Below, piece by piece: positions 44,629 through 52,727 of a DNA stretch of 64,000 nucleotides. Source of the DNA: Pseudomonas putida. GTDB taxonomy: Bacteria; Pseudomonadota; Gammaproteobacteria; Pseudomonadales; Pseudomonadaceae. The first letter of the stretch is position 1. Every line of letters starts with the position of its first letter. The position numbers and the translations under genes are program-made. The notes under the pieces were generated by a model, which did not search any database, was not told where the DNA came from, and saw only the letters and a program-made list of their open reading frames with translations. Location: NCBI RefSeq assembly GCF_025905425.1, contig NZ_CP109603.1:780001-844000 (forward strand). Direction: 5' to 3'.

Positions 44629-45976
44629 TCGCACCAGTTTCGGAAAGCGCCTGGGCAGTTACGCCGAGACCATAGAGCTGCCGACCCAGCCGGTTGTCGA
44701 GGGTCGCCTGCTGCGCATGGTCGGCCTTACCCTGGAAGCCGAAGGCCTGCGCGCCGCGGTGGGTAGCCGCTGCCTGGTGATCAACGATGACAGCTACCAC
44801 CCGGTGCAGGTCGAAGCTGAGGTCATGGGCTTTGCTGGCTCCAAGGTGTTCCTCATGCCTGTCGGCAGCATCGTCGGCATTGCCCCTGGGGCGCGGGTGG
44901 TACCGCTGGATGACGGTGGCCGCTTGCCCATGGGCATGAGCATGCTCGGGCGGGTGCTCGATGGTGCCGGGCGCGCCCTCGATGGCAAAGGTGGCATGAA
45001 GGCCGAAGACTGGGTGCCGATGGACGGCCCGGTCATCAACCCGCTCAACCGCGACCCCATCAGCGTGCCGCTGGATGTGGGCATTCGCAGCATCAATGGC
45101 CTGCTGACCGTAGGTCGCGGCCAGCGCCTGGGCCTGTTTGCCGGTACCGGCGTGGGTAAATCGGTGTTGCTGGGCATGATGACGCGTTTTACCGAAGCCG
45201 AGATCATCGTCGTCGGGCTGATCGGCGAACGGGGCCGTGAGGTGAAAGAATTCATCGAGCATATCCTCGGTGAGGAAGGCTTAAAGCGCTCGGTGGTGGT
45301 CGCATCGCCTGCCGATGATGCACCGCTGATGCGGTTGCGCGCTGCCATGTATTGCACGCGCATTGCCGAGTACTTCCGGGACAAGGGCAAGAATGTCCTG
45401 TTGTTGATGGACTCGCTGACCCGTTTTGCCCAGGCCCAGCGCGAGATCGCCCTGGCCATCGGTGAGCCGCCCGCGACACGCGGTTACCCACCGTCGGTGT
45501 TCGCCAAACTGCCCAAGCTTGTGGAGCGGGCGGGTAATGGCGAGCCCGGCGGCGGTTCGATCACCGCCTTCTACACGGTATTGTCGGAAGGCGATGACCA
45601 GCAGGACCCGATCGCCGACTCGGCGCGGGGTGTGCTCGACGGGCATTTCGTGCTGTCGCGCCGCTTGGCCGAAGAAGGCCACTACCCGGCAATCGACATC
45701 GAAGCCTCGATCAGCCGGGTCATGCCCCAGGTGGTCGATGCCGATCATCTGCGTCAGGCGCAAAAGTTCAAGCAGCTGTGGTCGCGCCTGTCGCAGAGCC
45801 GTGACCTGATCAGCGTGGGTGCCTATGTGCCCGGGGGCGACCCGGAGACCGACCTGGCCATCGCCCTGCAATCACGGCTGGTGGACTTTCTGCGCCAAGG
45901 CCTGGACGAGAACGTCGGCATGGCGCAGAGCCGCGAGCAGCTGGGGGCGATTTTCACGCCTCCGGCGGGCGGTTAA
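44618..45976 (+). CDS. fliI: Flagellum-specific export ATPase FliI
   Basis: F1-beta-like ATPase energising flagellar protein export, 452 residues from ATG 44618 ([20 protein letters not shown]). An upstream frame to 44468 only repeats fliH DNA. Walker A GTGVGKS (176-182) follows GQRLGLFA. Also visible are [20 protein letters not shown], Walker [21 protein letters not shown] and [20 protein letters not shown]. The length is standard. fliJ follows after 6 bp. Confidence 0.97.
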   Translation: MRLDRTSFGKRLGSYAETIELPTQPVVEGRLLRMVGLTLEAEGLRAAVGSRCLVINDDSYHPVQVEAEVMGFAGSKVFLMPVGSIVGIAPGARVVPLDDGGRLPMGMSMLGRVLDGAGRALDGKGGMKAEDWVPMDGPVINPLNRDPISVPLDVGIRSINGLLTVGRGQRLGLFAGTGVGKSVLLGMMTRFTEAEIIVVGLIGERGREVKEFIEHILGEEGLKRSVVVASPADDAPLMRLRAAMYCTRIAEYFRDKGKNVLLLMDSLTRFAQAQREIALAIGEPPATRGYPPSVFAKLPKLVERAGNGEPGGGSITAFYTVLSEGDDQQDPIADSARGVLDGHFVLSRRLAEEGHYPAIDIEASISRVMPQVVDADHLRQAQKFKQLWSRLSQSRDLISVGAYVPGGDPETDLAIALQSRLVDFLRQGLDENVGMAQSREQLGAIFTPPAGG

Positions 45977-45982
45977 CAGGCC

Positions 45983-46435
45983 ATGGCGCTGCCCGGACGT
46001 GCCGCGCGCCTGGCGCCGGTGGTGGCTATGGCCGAAGAAGCCGAGCGCAAGGCCGCCCAGCGTCTGGGGCATTTCCAGCAGCAGGTGGCCCAGTCCCAAG
46101 TCAAGTTGGCCGAGCTGGAGCGGTTTCGCGAAGACTACCAGCTGCAGTGGATCAACCGCGGCGGGCAGGGCGTCAATGGCAACTGGCTGGTCAACTACCA
46201 GCGTTTTCTCGGGCAACTGGAAACAGCCATGACCCAGCAGCGCCAGAGCCTGAGCTGGCACCAGAACAACCTGAACAACGCCCGCGGCACCTGGCAGCAG
46301 GCCTATGCCCGGGTGGAGGGGTTGCGCAAGCTGGTACAGCGTTACCTGGAGGAAGCGCGGCGGGCCGAAGACAAGCGCGAGCAGCGGTTGTTGGATGAGC
46401 TTTCGCAGCTGTGCTTGAGGCGGGATCGCATCTAG
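45983..46435 (+). CDS. fliJ: Flagellar export coiled-coil protein FliJ
   Basis: Central stalk of the FliHI export ATPase and chaperone escort, 150 residues, nearly all alpha-helical and highly charged. The N-terminal helix is VVAMAEEAERKAAQRLGHFQ and the C-terminal helix is YLEEARRAEDKREQRLLDEL. Size and position after fliI fit FliJ. It ends the fliEFGHIJ operon and is followed by the atypical glycerophosphotransferase gene. Confidence 0.93.
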   Translation: MALPGRAARLAPVVAMAEEAERKAAQRLGHFQQQVAQSQVKLAELERFREDYQLQWINRGGQGVNGNWLVNYQRFLGQLETAMTQQRQSLSWHQNNLNNARGTWQQAYARVEGLRKLVQRYLEEARRAEDKREQRLLDELSQLCLRRDRI

Positions 46436-46516
46436 TCGTTTGCCTCGCCAACTACGCGAGTGGTGTGTCGCTCATGCAGGTGTGTGTATGCGGAGCGAGG
46501 AGGTGAGGCGCAGAGC

Positions 46517-46533
46517 TTGGCACGTTTCATGTA
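46517..46533 (+). promoter_or_regulatory. Weak sigma-54-like element upstream of the glycerophosphotransferase gene
   Basis: TTGGCACGTTTCATGTA has a perfect -24 half (TTGGCACG), but the critical GC of the -12 half is GT. It lies 61 bp before the ATG at 46595, the same spacing as the good sigma-54 promoters in this window. It may be a decayed or weak promoter. Confidence 0.3.
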
Positions 46534-46594
46534 TTCGCTGACATGGAGTGTCAAAATACTGCTTGCTCTTAATTGAAATCGCTCAGGATTATCT

Positions 46595-48460
46595 ATGCAC
46601 GGCCAACCGCTTTCGGATGAACTCAACACCTGTTGTCTAGACGCCATTCCTGAGGGGGTGTCTTCAATTGTTGAGATCGGCAGTGGTGGGCTATCGCTTG
46701 CGCAGAAAGTCAGAGAGGCGTTTCCGCGTATTACCTATACGTGCATTACATCCGACCCGGTGGTGCATGCCAAGGCCAAAGCGGTTTGTGATCATGCTGA
46801 GCTGGCGGCGGTCGATAATCTGAATGACGCTTTTTTTGCAGGGTACGAACAGCATCACTGTTGGCTGCTGGGTGAAATGTTGGCACAGGTTGCCGACCCG
46901 TGGGCGTTGCTGCGCACCCTTGAAGCGCATTTGCCAGAGGGTGGAAGCGTGGTGGTGTGCATGCCCAATGCGCAGCATTGGTCGTTGCAGGTAAAGCTCG
47001 CGGCAGGCGCCTTCGGTTACCAGGAAGAGGGGCTGCTGCATCGCTCTTACCTGCGCTGGTTTACCCGTGAAACATTGCTGCAGTTATTGAGCGATACGGG
47101 CTTCGAAATGGAATATGGGCAGCCGTTCAGTTCGGCCCACTCATTAAGCGATACGTTTTTGCCGTTGATTGGGCAAATTGCAAAGGCAGCAGCGGTGGAT
47201 GTTGATCTGGCCATTGCCGACGCGACGCCAAGCCATTACATCATTCGTGCGGTTCGTAAAGCCAAGGCGGGTGGCGAGCGCGCGCGCCCCTTGCTGACGA
47301 ATGAGCAGTTCGTGCTTGAGGACCGTCGCGTCAAAAAAGATTCAAGGCTTTGGGTGTTTCCAGTTTGTGCGTTTGATCATTTGTTGACCGGTAATGATCG
47401 TGCTGTATTCGAGGCCGTACGTTATCGCAACGATATACGTAAAGTTGTACTGACGCGAAGCAAGCCGTGTGCTTTCGACGGTGACAATGTTGCTGTTCTT
47501 CCCTTGGCCAGTCGCGAGGGGCAGGAGGCGTTGATCGCAGCCGGTTATATTTTCGTCAAGCACTCTGCTGCGGTTAATGCGCCGTATCCGCTGGACGGAA
47601 AGCTTCATCGTTTTATCAACCTGTGGCACGGAATTCCGCTCAAGCGAATTGGCGTCGCGTCTTTAGATAACGCTGCCCATGTGGAAGGCTTGAAGGGCGA
47701 ACATGCAAGGCATCACGCTGTCATCGCTTCCTCAAAAATGGACCAGTTGGCAATGGCGGTGGCGTTCAATCCTGTCCCGCTGGATAAGATATGGATCACA
47801 GGGTTACCGCGAAACGACATTGTGGTGTGCGATGAACATCGCCTTCCTGCAGATTTCATCGAGCAGTTGGCTGACCTTCGTGATGTCTTGAGTGGGCGCA
47901 GGCTGGTCCTGTTTGCGCCGACGTTTCGCAATGGCCAGGCGGCTGCCTATTATAATTTCAGTGCGCAGCAACGTGACGAATGGGTAGCGTGTCTTGAGCG
48001 CCACAACGCTGTCCTGGGTATTCGGGAGCACATGGCGGACAGCTCGCATAGCTATTCGGCTGCACTGATGTCCCAGGGTGGGCCATTTGTTAGTCTGGAC
48101 CGGCAGCGTTTTTCTGAAATAGAGGTTCTCTACAGGGAAGCGCACGTGCTAGTGACTGACTACTCAAGTTGCTTCATCGACTTTATGTTGACGGGGCGGC
48201 CGCAGATCAGTTTTGCGTATGATAGGTCACGCTACGAAGCCCAGGAGCGTGGAATGTTCTACAACCTTGAGGACGTTTTCCCAGGCCCCGTGTGCTCGGA
48301 TTTCTCCGCGCTACTGGCTGCTTTGGAGGCTGTCTTGGCAGGCGAAGTGATTGAACCATCTGAACGGTATTCTCAAAAGCGAAGGATGTTCTTCGAATAT
48401 ACCGATGACGGCAATGCCAATCGGTTGGTGGCCCATCTGCTGCAGGAGATCTCGCCATAA
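46595..48460 (+). CDS. Methyltransferase-like / CDP-glycerol glycerophosphotransferase fusion
   Basis: Two-domain protein of 621 residues. Residues 1 to about 225 form a SAM-methyltransferase-like domain (VEIGSGGLSLAQKVREAFP, NAQHWSLQVKL, LRWFTRETLLQLL). It is diverged: the acidic residue after strand 2 is missing (TCITSDP) and DVLEHL-type residues are replaced by EMLAQVADP. Residues about 250-621 match the CDP-glycerol:poly(glycerophosphate) glycerophosphotransferase family (TagB/TagF): NLWHGIPLKRIG, ITGLPRND, VLFAPTFRNG, VLVTDYSSCFIDFMLTGRP and AQERGMFYNLEDVFPGP. Such enzymes move glycerol phosphate (or a similar polyol phosphate) from its CDP carrier. The following TagD-like gene would make the donor. 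The role in decorating flagellin is inferred from location and shared domain ancestry. AT-richer codon use suggests transfer. Confidence 0.85.
   Translation: MHGQPLSDELNTCCLDAIPEGVSSIVEIGSGGLSLAQKVREAFPRITYTCITSDPVVHAKAKAVCDHAELAAVDNLNDAFFAGYEQHHCWLLGEMLAQVADPWALLRTLEAHLPEGGSVVVCMPNAQHWSLQVKLAAGAFGYQEEGLLHRSYLRWFTRETLLQLLSDTGFEMEYGQPFSSAHSLSDTFLPLIGQIAKAAAVDVDLAIADATPSHYIIRAVRKAKAGGERARPLLTNEQFVLEDRRVKKDSRLWVFPVCAFDHLLTGNDRAVFEAVRYRNDIRKVVLTRSKPCAFDGDNVAVLPLASREGQEALIAAGYIFVKHSAAVNAPYPLDGKLHRFINLWHGIPLKRIGVASLDNAAHVEGLKGEHARHHAVIASSKMDQLAMAVAFNPVPLDKIWITGLPRNDIVVCDEHRLPADFIEQLADLRDVLSGRRLVLFAPTFRNGQAAAYYNFSAQQRDEWVACLERHNAVLGIREHMADSSHSYSAALMSQGGPFVSLDRQRFSEIEVLYREAHVLVTDYSSCFIDFMLTGRPQISFAYDRSRYEAQERGMFYNLEDVFPGPVCSDFSALLAALEAVLAGEVIEPSERYSQKRRMFFEYTDDGNANRLVAHLLQEISP
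48443..48460 (+). promoter_or_regulatory. Ribosome site and ATAA overlap deciding the TagD-like start
   Basis: AGGAG (about 48444-48448) is followed by TCTCGCC-type spacing and then ATAA (48457-48460). The TAA ends the upstream gene, and ATA is the in-frame first codon of the TagD-like gene. This is the layout of a normal ATGA coupling with G replaced by A. Confidence 0.6.
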
Positions 48461-48852
48461 AAACGATCATCACATATGGAACGTTTGACGTCCTGCACGC
48501 CGGTCATATTCATCTATTGGCGCGGGCCAGAGCGTTGGGCGATCGTTTGGTTGTGGGGCTGTCCACTGACGAGTTTAATGCGCTGAAGCATAAAAGTTCG
48601 CTGTTGGACTACCGCAATCGGCGGATCGTGCTGGAGGCAGTGCAGTACGTCGATGAGGTTTTTCCAGAGAGCACGTGGGAACAAAAAATTGAAGATGTCC
48701 GGCGTTACGGCGCTGATGTATTTGTTATGGGAGATGATTGGGCCGGTCAGTTTGATTACCTCGCCACGGCGTGCGACGTGGTGTATTTGCCGAGGACCAA
48801 GGATATTTCATCAACGTTGATTCGCGATGAGCTAAAACGGCGGGTAGGCTGA
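48457..48852 (+). CDS. Glycerol-3-phosphate cytidylyltransferase-like protein (TagD family), ATA start
   Basis: Predicted to make CDP-glycerol (or a related CDP-polyol) from CTP, 131 residues. The nucleotidyltransferase signature TYGTFDVLHAGHIHLL (His14, His17) lies at the very N terminus, followed by LVVGLSTDEFNALKHKS, DVFVMGDDWAGQFDYLA and the C-terminal RTKDISSTLIRDEL (RTEGISTT in TagD). It lines up from residue 1 with Bacillus TagD as I recall it. No ATG, GTG or TTG lies between the in-frame TGA at 48406 and the HxGH motif. The best start is ATA at 48457, overlapping the upstream stop (ATAA) and 9 nt after an AGGAG ribosome site. A start at TTG 48517 would remove the active site. Coupled to the upstream transferase gene. 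Confidence 0.82.
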   Translation: MKTIITYGTFDVLHAGHIHLLARARALGDRLVVGLSTDEFNALKHKSSLLDYRNRRIVLEAVQYVDEVFPESTWEQKIEDVRRYGADVFVMGDDWAGQFDYLATACDVVYLPRTKDISSTLIRDELKRRVG

Positions 48853-48961
48853 GTAGGCTTGCCGTTGCGGTGGGCATGCAATCTATGCCGCGTCTTGCCA
48901 GCCTCGTTCCTGCCTGCTAAACCTTAGAGTTGCATCCGCCATCATCGAAGGAATCGCTAGC

Positions 48962-49267
48962 ATGGCAGTCGAGACTGTTTTTTCGCAGGACGGGAAAAAG
49001 CTCACGATCAAGATCAAGGGGCGCTTCGATTTCGGCAAGCATCAGGAGTTTCGCGACGCCTACGAGCGCCAGCCTGATCGGCCGGACTCGGTGGTGGTCG
49101 ATCTGAAAGACACCACCTACCTCGATAGCTCCGCGCTCGGCATGCTGCTGTTGCTGCGCGATCACGCGGGCGGCGACGACTCGGATGTGCGCGTGGTGCA
49201 TGCCAGCTCCGATGTGCGCAAGATCCTCGCCATCTCCAATTTCGAAAAACTGTTCGATATCAGTTGA
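48962..49267 (+). CDS. hsbA: STAS-domain anti-anti-sigma factor (HsbA-like)
   Basis: STAS-domain protein of 101 residues. The phosphorylatable serine is Ser56 in DTTYLDSSALGMLLLL, and the N-terminal strand is FSQDGKKLTIKIKGRFDFGK. In P. aeruginosa HsbA (Ser56) binds FlgM when unphosphorylated, freeing FliA, and acts on the diguanylate cyclase HsbD when phosphorylated. Length and serine position match. It precedes an HsbR-like regulator and an HptB-like protein, the same trio in the same order as known in P. aeruginosa. The specific name rests on that synteny. Confidence 0.88.
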   Translation: MAVETVFSQDGKKLTIKIKGRFDFGKHQEFRDAYERQPDRPDSVVVDLKDTTYLDSSALGMLLLLRDHAGGDDSDVRVVHASSDVRKILAISNFEKLFDIS

Positions 49268-49275
49268 GCCTGGTG

Positions 49276-50967
49276 ATGGCTGCCGAACAGGCATTGACCG
49301 TGCTGGTCGCTGAAGACGGGGCGGCAGACCGCTTGCTGCTGGCGCAGATCGTCCGGCGCCAGGGCCATCAGGTGTTCACGGCGGAAAATGGCGAGCAAGC
49401 GGTGGCGCTCTTTGTCGAGCGCCGCCCGCAACTGGTGCTGCTCGATGCGTTGATGCCGGTCATGGACGGTTTCGAAGCGGCCCGGCAGATCAAGGCCCTG
49501 GCCGGCGAGGCGCTGGTGCCAATCATTTTCCTGACCTCGCTGAACGAAGAAGATGCGCTGGTGCGCTGCCTGGAAGCGGGCGGCGATGACTTCATGGCCA
49601 AGCCGTACAGTGCGGTGATCCTCGCCGCCAAGATACGCGCCATGGGCCGCCTGCGCCGGTTGCAGGCCACCGTGCTCGCCCAGCGCGACGAGATCACCCG
49701 CCACCATCACCACCTGCTTAACGAGCAACGGGTGGCCAAGGCGGTATTCGACAAGGTGGCCCATGCCGGTTGCCTGGCCGCGCCCAATATCCGCTATCTG
49801 CAATCGCCCTACGCATTGTTCAACGGTGACCTGCTGCTGGCAGCGTTCACGCCCTCCGGGGACATGCAGGTGCTGCTGGGGGATTTCACCGGCCACGGCC
49901 TGCCTGCCGCCGTCGGCGCCATGCCCCTGGCCGAAGTGTTCTACGGCATGACGGCCAAAGGCTATGGCCTGGCGCAGACCCTGCGCGAGATGAACGCCAA
50001 GCTCAAGCGCATCCTCCCGGTGGATATGTTCTGTTGTGCCTTGATGCTCAACCTGAGCGTGCAGCGGGGTTCGGTGGAGGTATGGAACGGCGGCATGCCC
50101 GACGGCTATCGCTTGTCGGCGGGCGGCGGGGTGCTGTCGACGCTTGCCTCGCGCCATCTGCCGCTGGGCATTCTTGCCCCCGAGCGCTTCGATGACAGCA
50201 CCGAAGTGCTGCCGCTGGCGGCGGGCGAGCGCTTGTTGCTGTTGTCGGACGGGGTGCTCGACACCGCCGATGATCAGGAGCGCTTGTTCGGAGTCGAGCG
50301 CCTGCATGAGGTGTTGGCCGACAACCGTGACCCGGCGTGCCTGTTCGACGAGGTGATGCTGGCCTTGGAGCGTTTCGGCGGGCGCCCTCGGGATGACATC
50401 AGCCTGTGTGACATCCGCATGTTCACGGCTGATGAGCGGGTGCCGGCGCCAATGATCTACGCTGAAAGCGGCCGCCCCAGCCCGCTGGATTGGTCGCTCG
50501 GTTTCGAGCTGCGCAGCGAAAGCCTGAAGCGGTTCAATCCGGTGCCGTACCTGGTGCAGTTGTTGCAGGAGATTCACCCACTGCAGTCGCGTACCGGCAA
50601 TCTGCACAGCGTGCTCAGCGAGCTGTATTCCAATGCCCTGGAGCATGGCGTGCTGGGCCTGAATTCGCGGCTCAAGCGTGATGTCCAGGGCTTTGCCGAC
50701 TACTACCGGGAGCGTGCCCGGCGCTTGGGCGAATTGGCCGACGGCTTCGTGCGTATCGACCTCAAGGTGGAACCCCTTGCCGAAGGCGGGCGTCTGATGA
50801 TCGAGGTGCGGGACAGCGGTGCAGGGTTCGATGTACAGCGCGTACTGTCGCGGCCATCCCGGGAGCACGGCTTGAGTGGCCGTGGTTTGAACCTGGTACA
50901 GCGGCTCTGCAGCGACGCCCAGTGGTGCGAGGGTGGTCGCTGTGCGCGGGTCGAGTTCGTGTGGTGA
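49276..50967 (+). CDS. hsbR: Response regulator with PP2C phosphatase and ATPase-kinase domains (HsbR-like)
   Basis: Switch protein of 563 residues from ATG 49276. TTG 49264 and GTG 49273 are alternative starts overlapping hsbA. The receiver (about 1-120) has phosphoacceptor Asp57 in LVLLDALMPVMDG and Lys in DFMAKPYS. A PP2C/SpoIIE-type phosphatase domain (about 180-385) contains VLLGDFTGHGLPAAVGAMPL, LLLLSDGVLD and GRPRDDISLCDI. The C-terminal HATPase_c kinase domain (about 420-560) has LHSVLSELYSNALEHGVLGL and VRDSGAGFD. In P. aeruginosa HsbR both dephosphorylates and phosphorylates HsbA under control of HptB. The same role is expected. Confidence 0.9.
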   Translation: MAAEQALTVLVAEDGAADRLLLAQIVRRQGHQVFTAENGEQAVALFVERRPQLVLLDALMPVMDGFEAARQIKALAGEALVPIIFLTSLNEEDALVRCLEAGGDDFMAKPYSAVILAAKIRAMGRLRRLQATVLAQRDEITRHHHHLLNEQRVAKAVFDKVAHAGCLAAPNIRYLQSPYALFNGDLLLAAFTPSGDMQVLLGDFTGHGLPAAVGAMPLAEVFYGMTAKGYGLAQTLREMNAKLKRILPVDMFCCALMLNLSVQRGSVEVWNGGMPDGYRLSAGGGVLSTLASRHLPLGILAPERFDDSTEVLPLAAGERLLLLSDGVLDTADDQERLFGVERLHEVLADNRDPACLFDEVMLALERFGGRPRDDISLCDIRMFTADERVPAPMIYAESGRPSPLDWSLGFELRSESLKRFNPVPYLVQLLQEIHPLQSRTGNLHSVLSELYSNALEHGVLGLNSRLKRDVQGFADYYRERARRLGELADGFVRIDLKVEPLAEGGRLMIEVRDSGAGFDVQRVLSRPSREHGLSGRGLNLVQRLCSDAQWCEGGRCARVEFVW

Positions 50968-51027
50968 GCGCTTATGGTGAGCGCTTTAATAAAGAGCCAC
51001 GCCCTGGCTTGATCAAGGAGTGAACAA

Positions 51028-51375
51028 GTGACAGAGATTCATATCGACCACAAGGTGCTCAGTGATCTGCGTGAGGTCATGGAGGATGGCTACCTGCACC
51101 TGGTGCAGACGTTCCTGGACGACTCCGAGCGGCGCCTGAGCGAGTTGCACGCCGCCAAGAGTGCTGATGAACTGGGCTCGGCGGCCCACAGTTTCAAGGG
51201 CAGTAGCAGCAACATGGGGGCTGTCGCCTTGGCCGCCCTGTGCCAGCAACTCGAAGACCGCGTACGGCAGCCACCCTTGTATGGCATCGAGGACCTGATC
51301 AACCGCATCGACAAGGAGTATGTGGAGGTTCGGCGCTTCTACCGCGGCGAGGGGCAAGGTATCTCGGCTGGCTGA
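51028..51375 (+). CDS. hptB: Histidine phosphotransfer protein (HptB-like)
   Basis: HPt protein of 115 residues from a GTG start with ribosome site AAGGAG. The phosphorylated histidine is His54 in SAAHSFKGSSSNMGAVALAA, within a four-helix bundle (YLHLVQTFLDDSERRLSELH before it, LCQQLEDRVRQPP after it). P. aeruginosa HptB relays phosphate from several hybrid kinases to HsbR and has the same size. The gene follows hsbR and precedes fliK. Confidence 0.9.
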   Translation: MTEIHIDHKVLSDLREVMEDGYLHLVQTFLDDSERRLSELHAAKSADELGSAAHSFKGSSSNMGAVALAALCQQLEDRVRQPPLYGIEDLINRIDKEYVEVRRFYRGEGQGISAG

Positions 51376-51384
51376 TGCGCGAGT

Positions 51385-51400
51385 TGGCGCGAGTTTTGCC
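51385..51400 (+). promoter_or_regulatory. Sigma-54 promoter of fliK
   Basis: TGGCGCGAGTTTTGCC matches TGGCACG-N4-TTGCW with two changes and exact GG-N10-GC spacing, 47 bp before fliK. fliK is RpoN-dependent in P. aeruginosa. Confidence 0.7.
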
Positions 51401-51447
51401 TGTCTTTGCCCGGATGACTTTTCAGTTTCTGGCGCGGAGACCGCTCA

Positions 51448-52713
51448 ATGCCTGTCGCACCCAATCCTTTGTTGCAACCAAGCGCCGTAGGCAAATCGTC
51501 GCGAGCAACCGGCTCGATTGCCGACAAGCCGTTGCAGGCGCAGGGCGACGCGGGCGGCGGCTTCGGCCAGGTCATGGCCAAGCAGCAAGCGTTCGGGCAC
51601 GACGACAAGGTCGCCCAGGCCAAGCCCAAGGATAAACCTGAGGTGGCACACGGCGGCAAGAAACACGCTGCCGACAAGCCGTCGGTTGCCGATGACGGCA
51701 ACAAATTGCCAGCCGAAGATCAGGCGCCAGCCGCAAACGACACGGGGTTGCGTGATGCCAGCCTGGTGGCCGGCCAGGTCACTGATGCGCAACCTGGGGC
51801 GCAATTGATTCAAGCCCAGGCCGAGGCGGTGGCGCCGGTGCTGCAGGCTGCCACGGCACAATCGCAGGCGCTTGCCGAGCTGCCTGAGGAGCCACTCGCT
51901 GCAGAGGCCTTCGACCCCGACGCCGACCCCTTGGCTAACCTGCCGACCTTGCGCCTGGCCCTGGAGCAGAGCGCTCAGGCCAAGGGCACCACCTCGGCAC
52001 ACGCCGTGGACCCTTCGCAGGTCCAGGGCGACGAGGGGCGGGCAGCCGTCAATACCTTGGCGAATCTGATCGACAATGCCGAGGGTGACGCGGGTGAGCC
52101 CGGCGACAAGGCGTTCGGCGCGCTGCTCGAAGATGGCTTGAAAGACACCAAGAGCGCCAGCAGCGACACGCGCATCGACGATTTCGCCGATCGACTGGCT
52201 AGCCTGACCCAGGCCGCCACGGCCAAGACCGCCAATGCCGTGCCAGCGAGTACCAGCCCCTTGCACCAGCCATTGCCGATGAACCAGAGCGCCTGGACCG
52301 AGGGCTTGGTCAATCGGGTCATGTACCTGTCCAGCCAGAATCTCAAGTCGGCGGATATCCAGCTGGAGCCAGCAGAGCTGGGGCGGTTGGACATCCGCGT
52401 CAATGTTGCGACGGACCAGTCGACCCAGGTGACGTTCATCAGCGGCCACGCCGGTGTGCGTGACGCCCTCGACAGCCAGGTGCACCGCCTGCGCGAGTTG
52501 TTTGCCCAGCAGGGGCTAGCGCAGCCTGACGTCAACGTTGCTGACCAGTCGCGTGGGCAGCAGCACCAGCACGCGCAGGAGCAGGGCAGCAATCTCTCGG
52601 GCGTTGCAGCGCGGCAGCAGGCCGGGCAGGGCGGCGCCGAGCAGGTCGACAGTGCAAGACCGGTTGAGCAGCAGGTGGTGATTGGCGACAGTGTGGTCGA
52701 TTACTACGCGTGA
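51448..52713 (+). CDS. fliK: Flagellar hook-length control protein FliK
   Basis: Molecular ruler that ends hook growth and switches export specificity through FlhB, 421 residues. The N-terminal two thirds are Ala/Gln/Pro/Asp-rich and low complexity, as expected for a ruler. The C-terminal FliK domain (about 285-370) has SSQNLKSADIQLEPAELGRL, DIRVNVATDQSTQVTFISGH and ALDSQVHRLRELFAQQGLAQ. The tail is Gln-rich. It lies before fliL with a REP pair between them. Confidence 0.93.
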   Translation: MPVAPNPLLQPSAVGKSSRATGSIADKPLQAQGDAGGGFGQVMAKQQAFGHDDKVAQAKPKDKPEVAHGGKKHAADKPSVADDGNKLPAEDQAPAANDTGLRDASLVAGQVTDAQPGAQLIQAQAEAVAPVLQAATAQSQALAELPEEPLAAEAFDPDADPLANLPTLRLALEQSAQAKGTTSAHAVDPSQVQGDEGRAAVNTLANLIDNAEGDAGEPGDKAFGALLEDGLKDTKSASSDTRIDDFADRLASLTQAATAKTANAVPASTSPLHQPLPMNQSAWTEGLVNRVMYLSSQNLKSADIQLEPAELGRLDIRVNVATDQSTQVTFISGHAGVRDALDSQVHRLRELFAQQGLAQPDVNVADQSRGQQHQHAQEQGSNLSGVAARQQAGQGGAEQVDSARPVEQQVVIGDSVVDYYA

Positions 52714-52727
52714 TGTTCTGTTGTCTG

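Noticed and set aside
42748..44634. 628-residue open frame on the minus strand
   Set aside because: Antisense to fliG and fliH. It is a GC-codon shadow with no recognisable motif.
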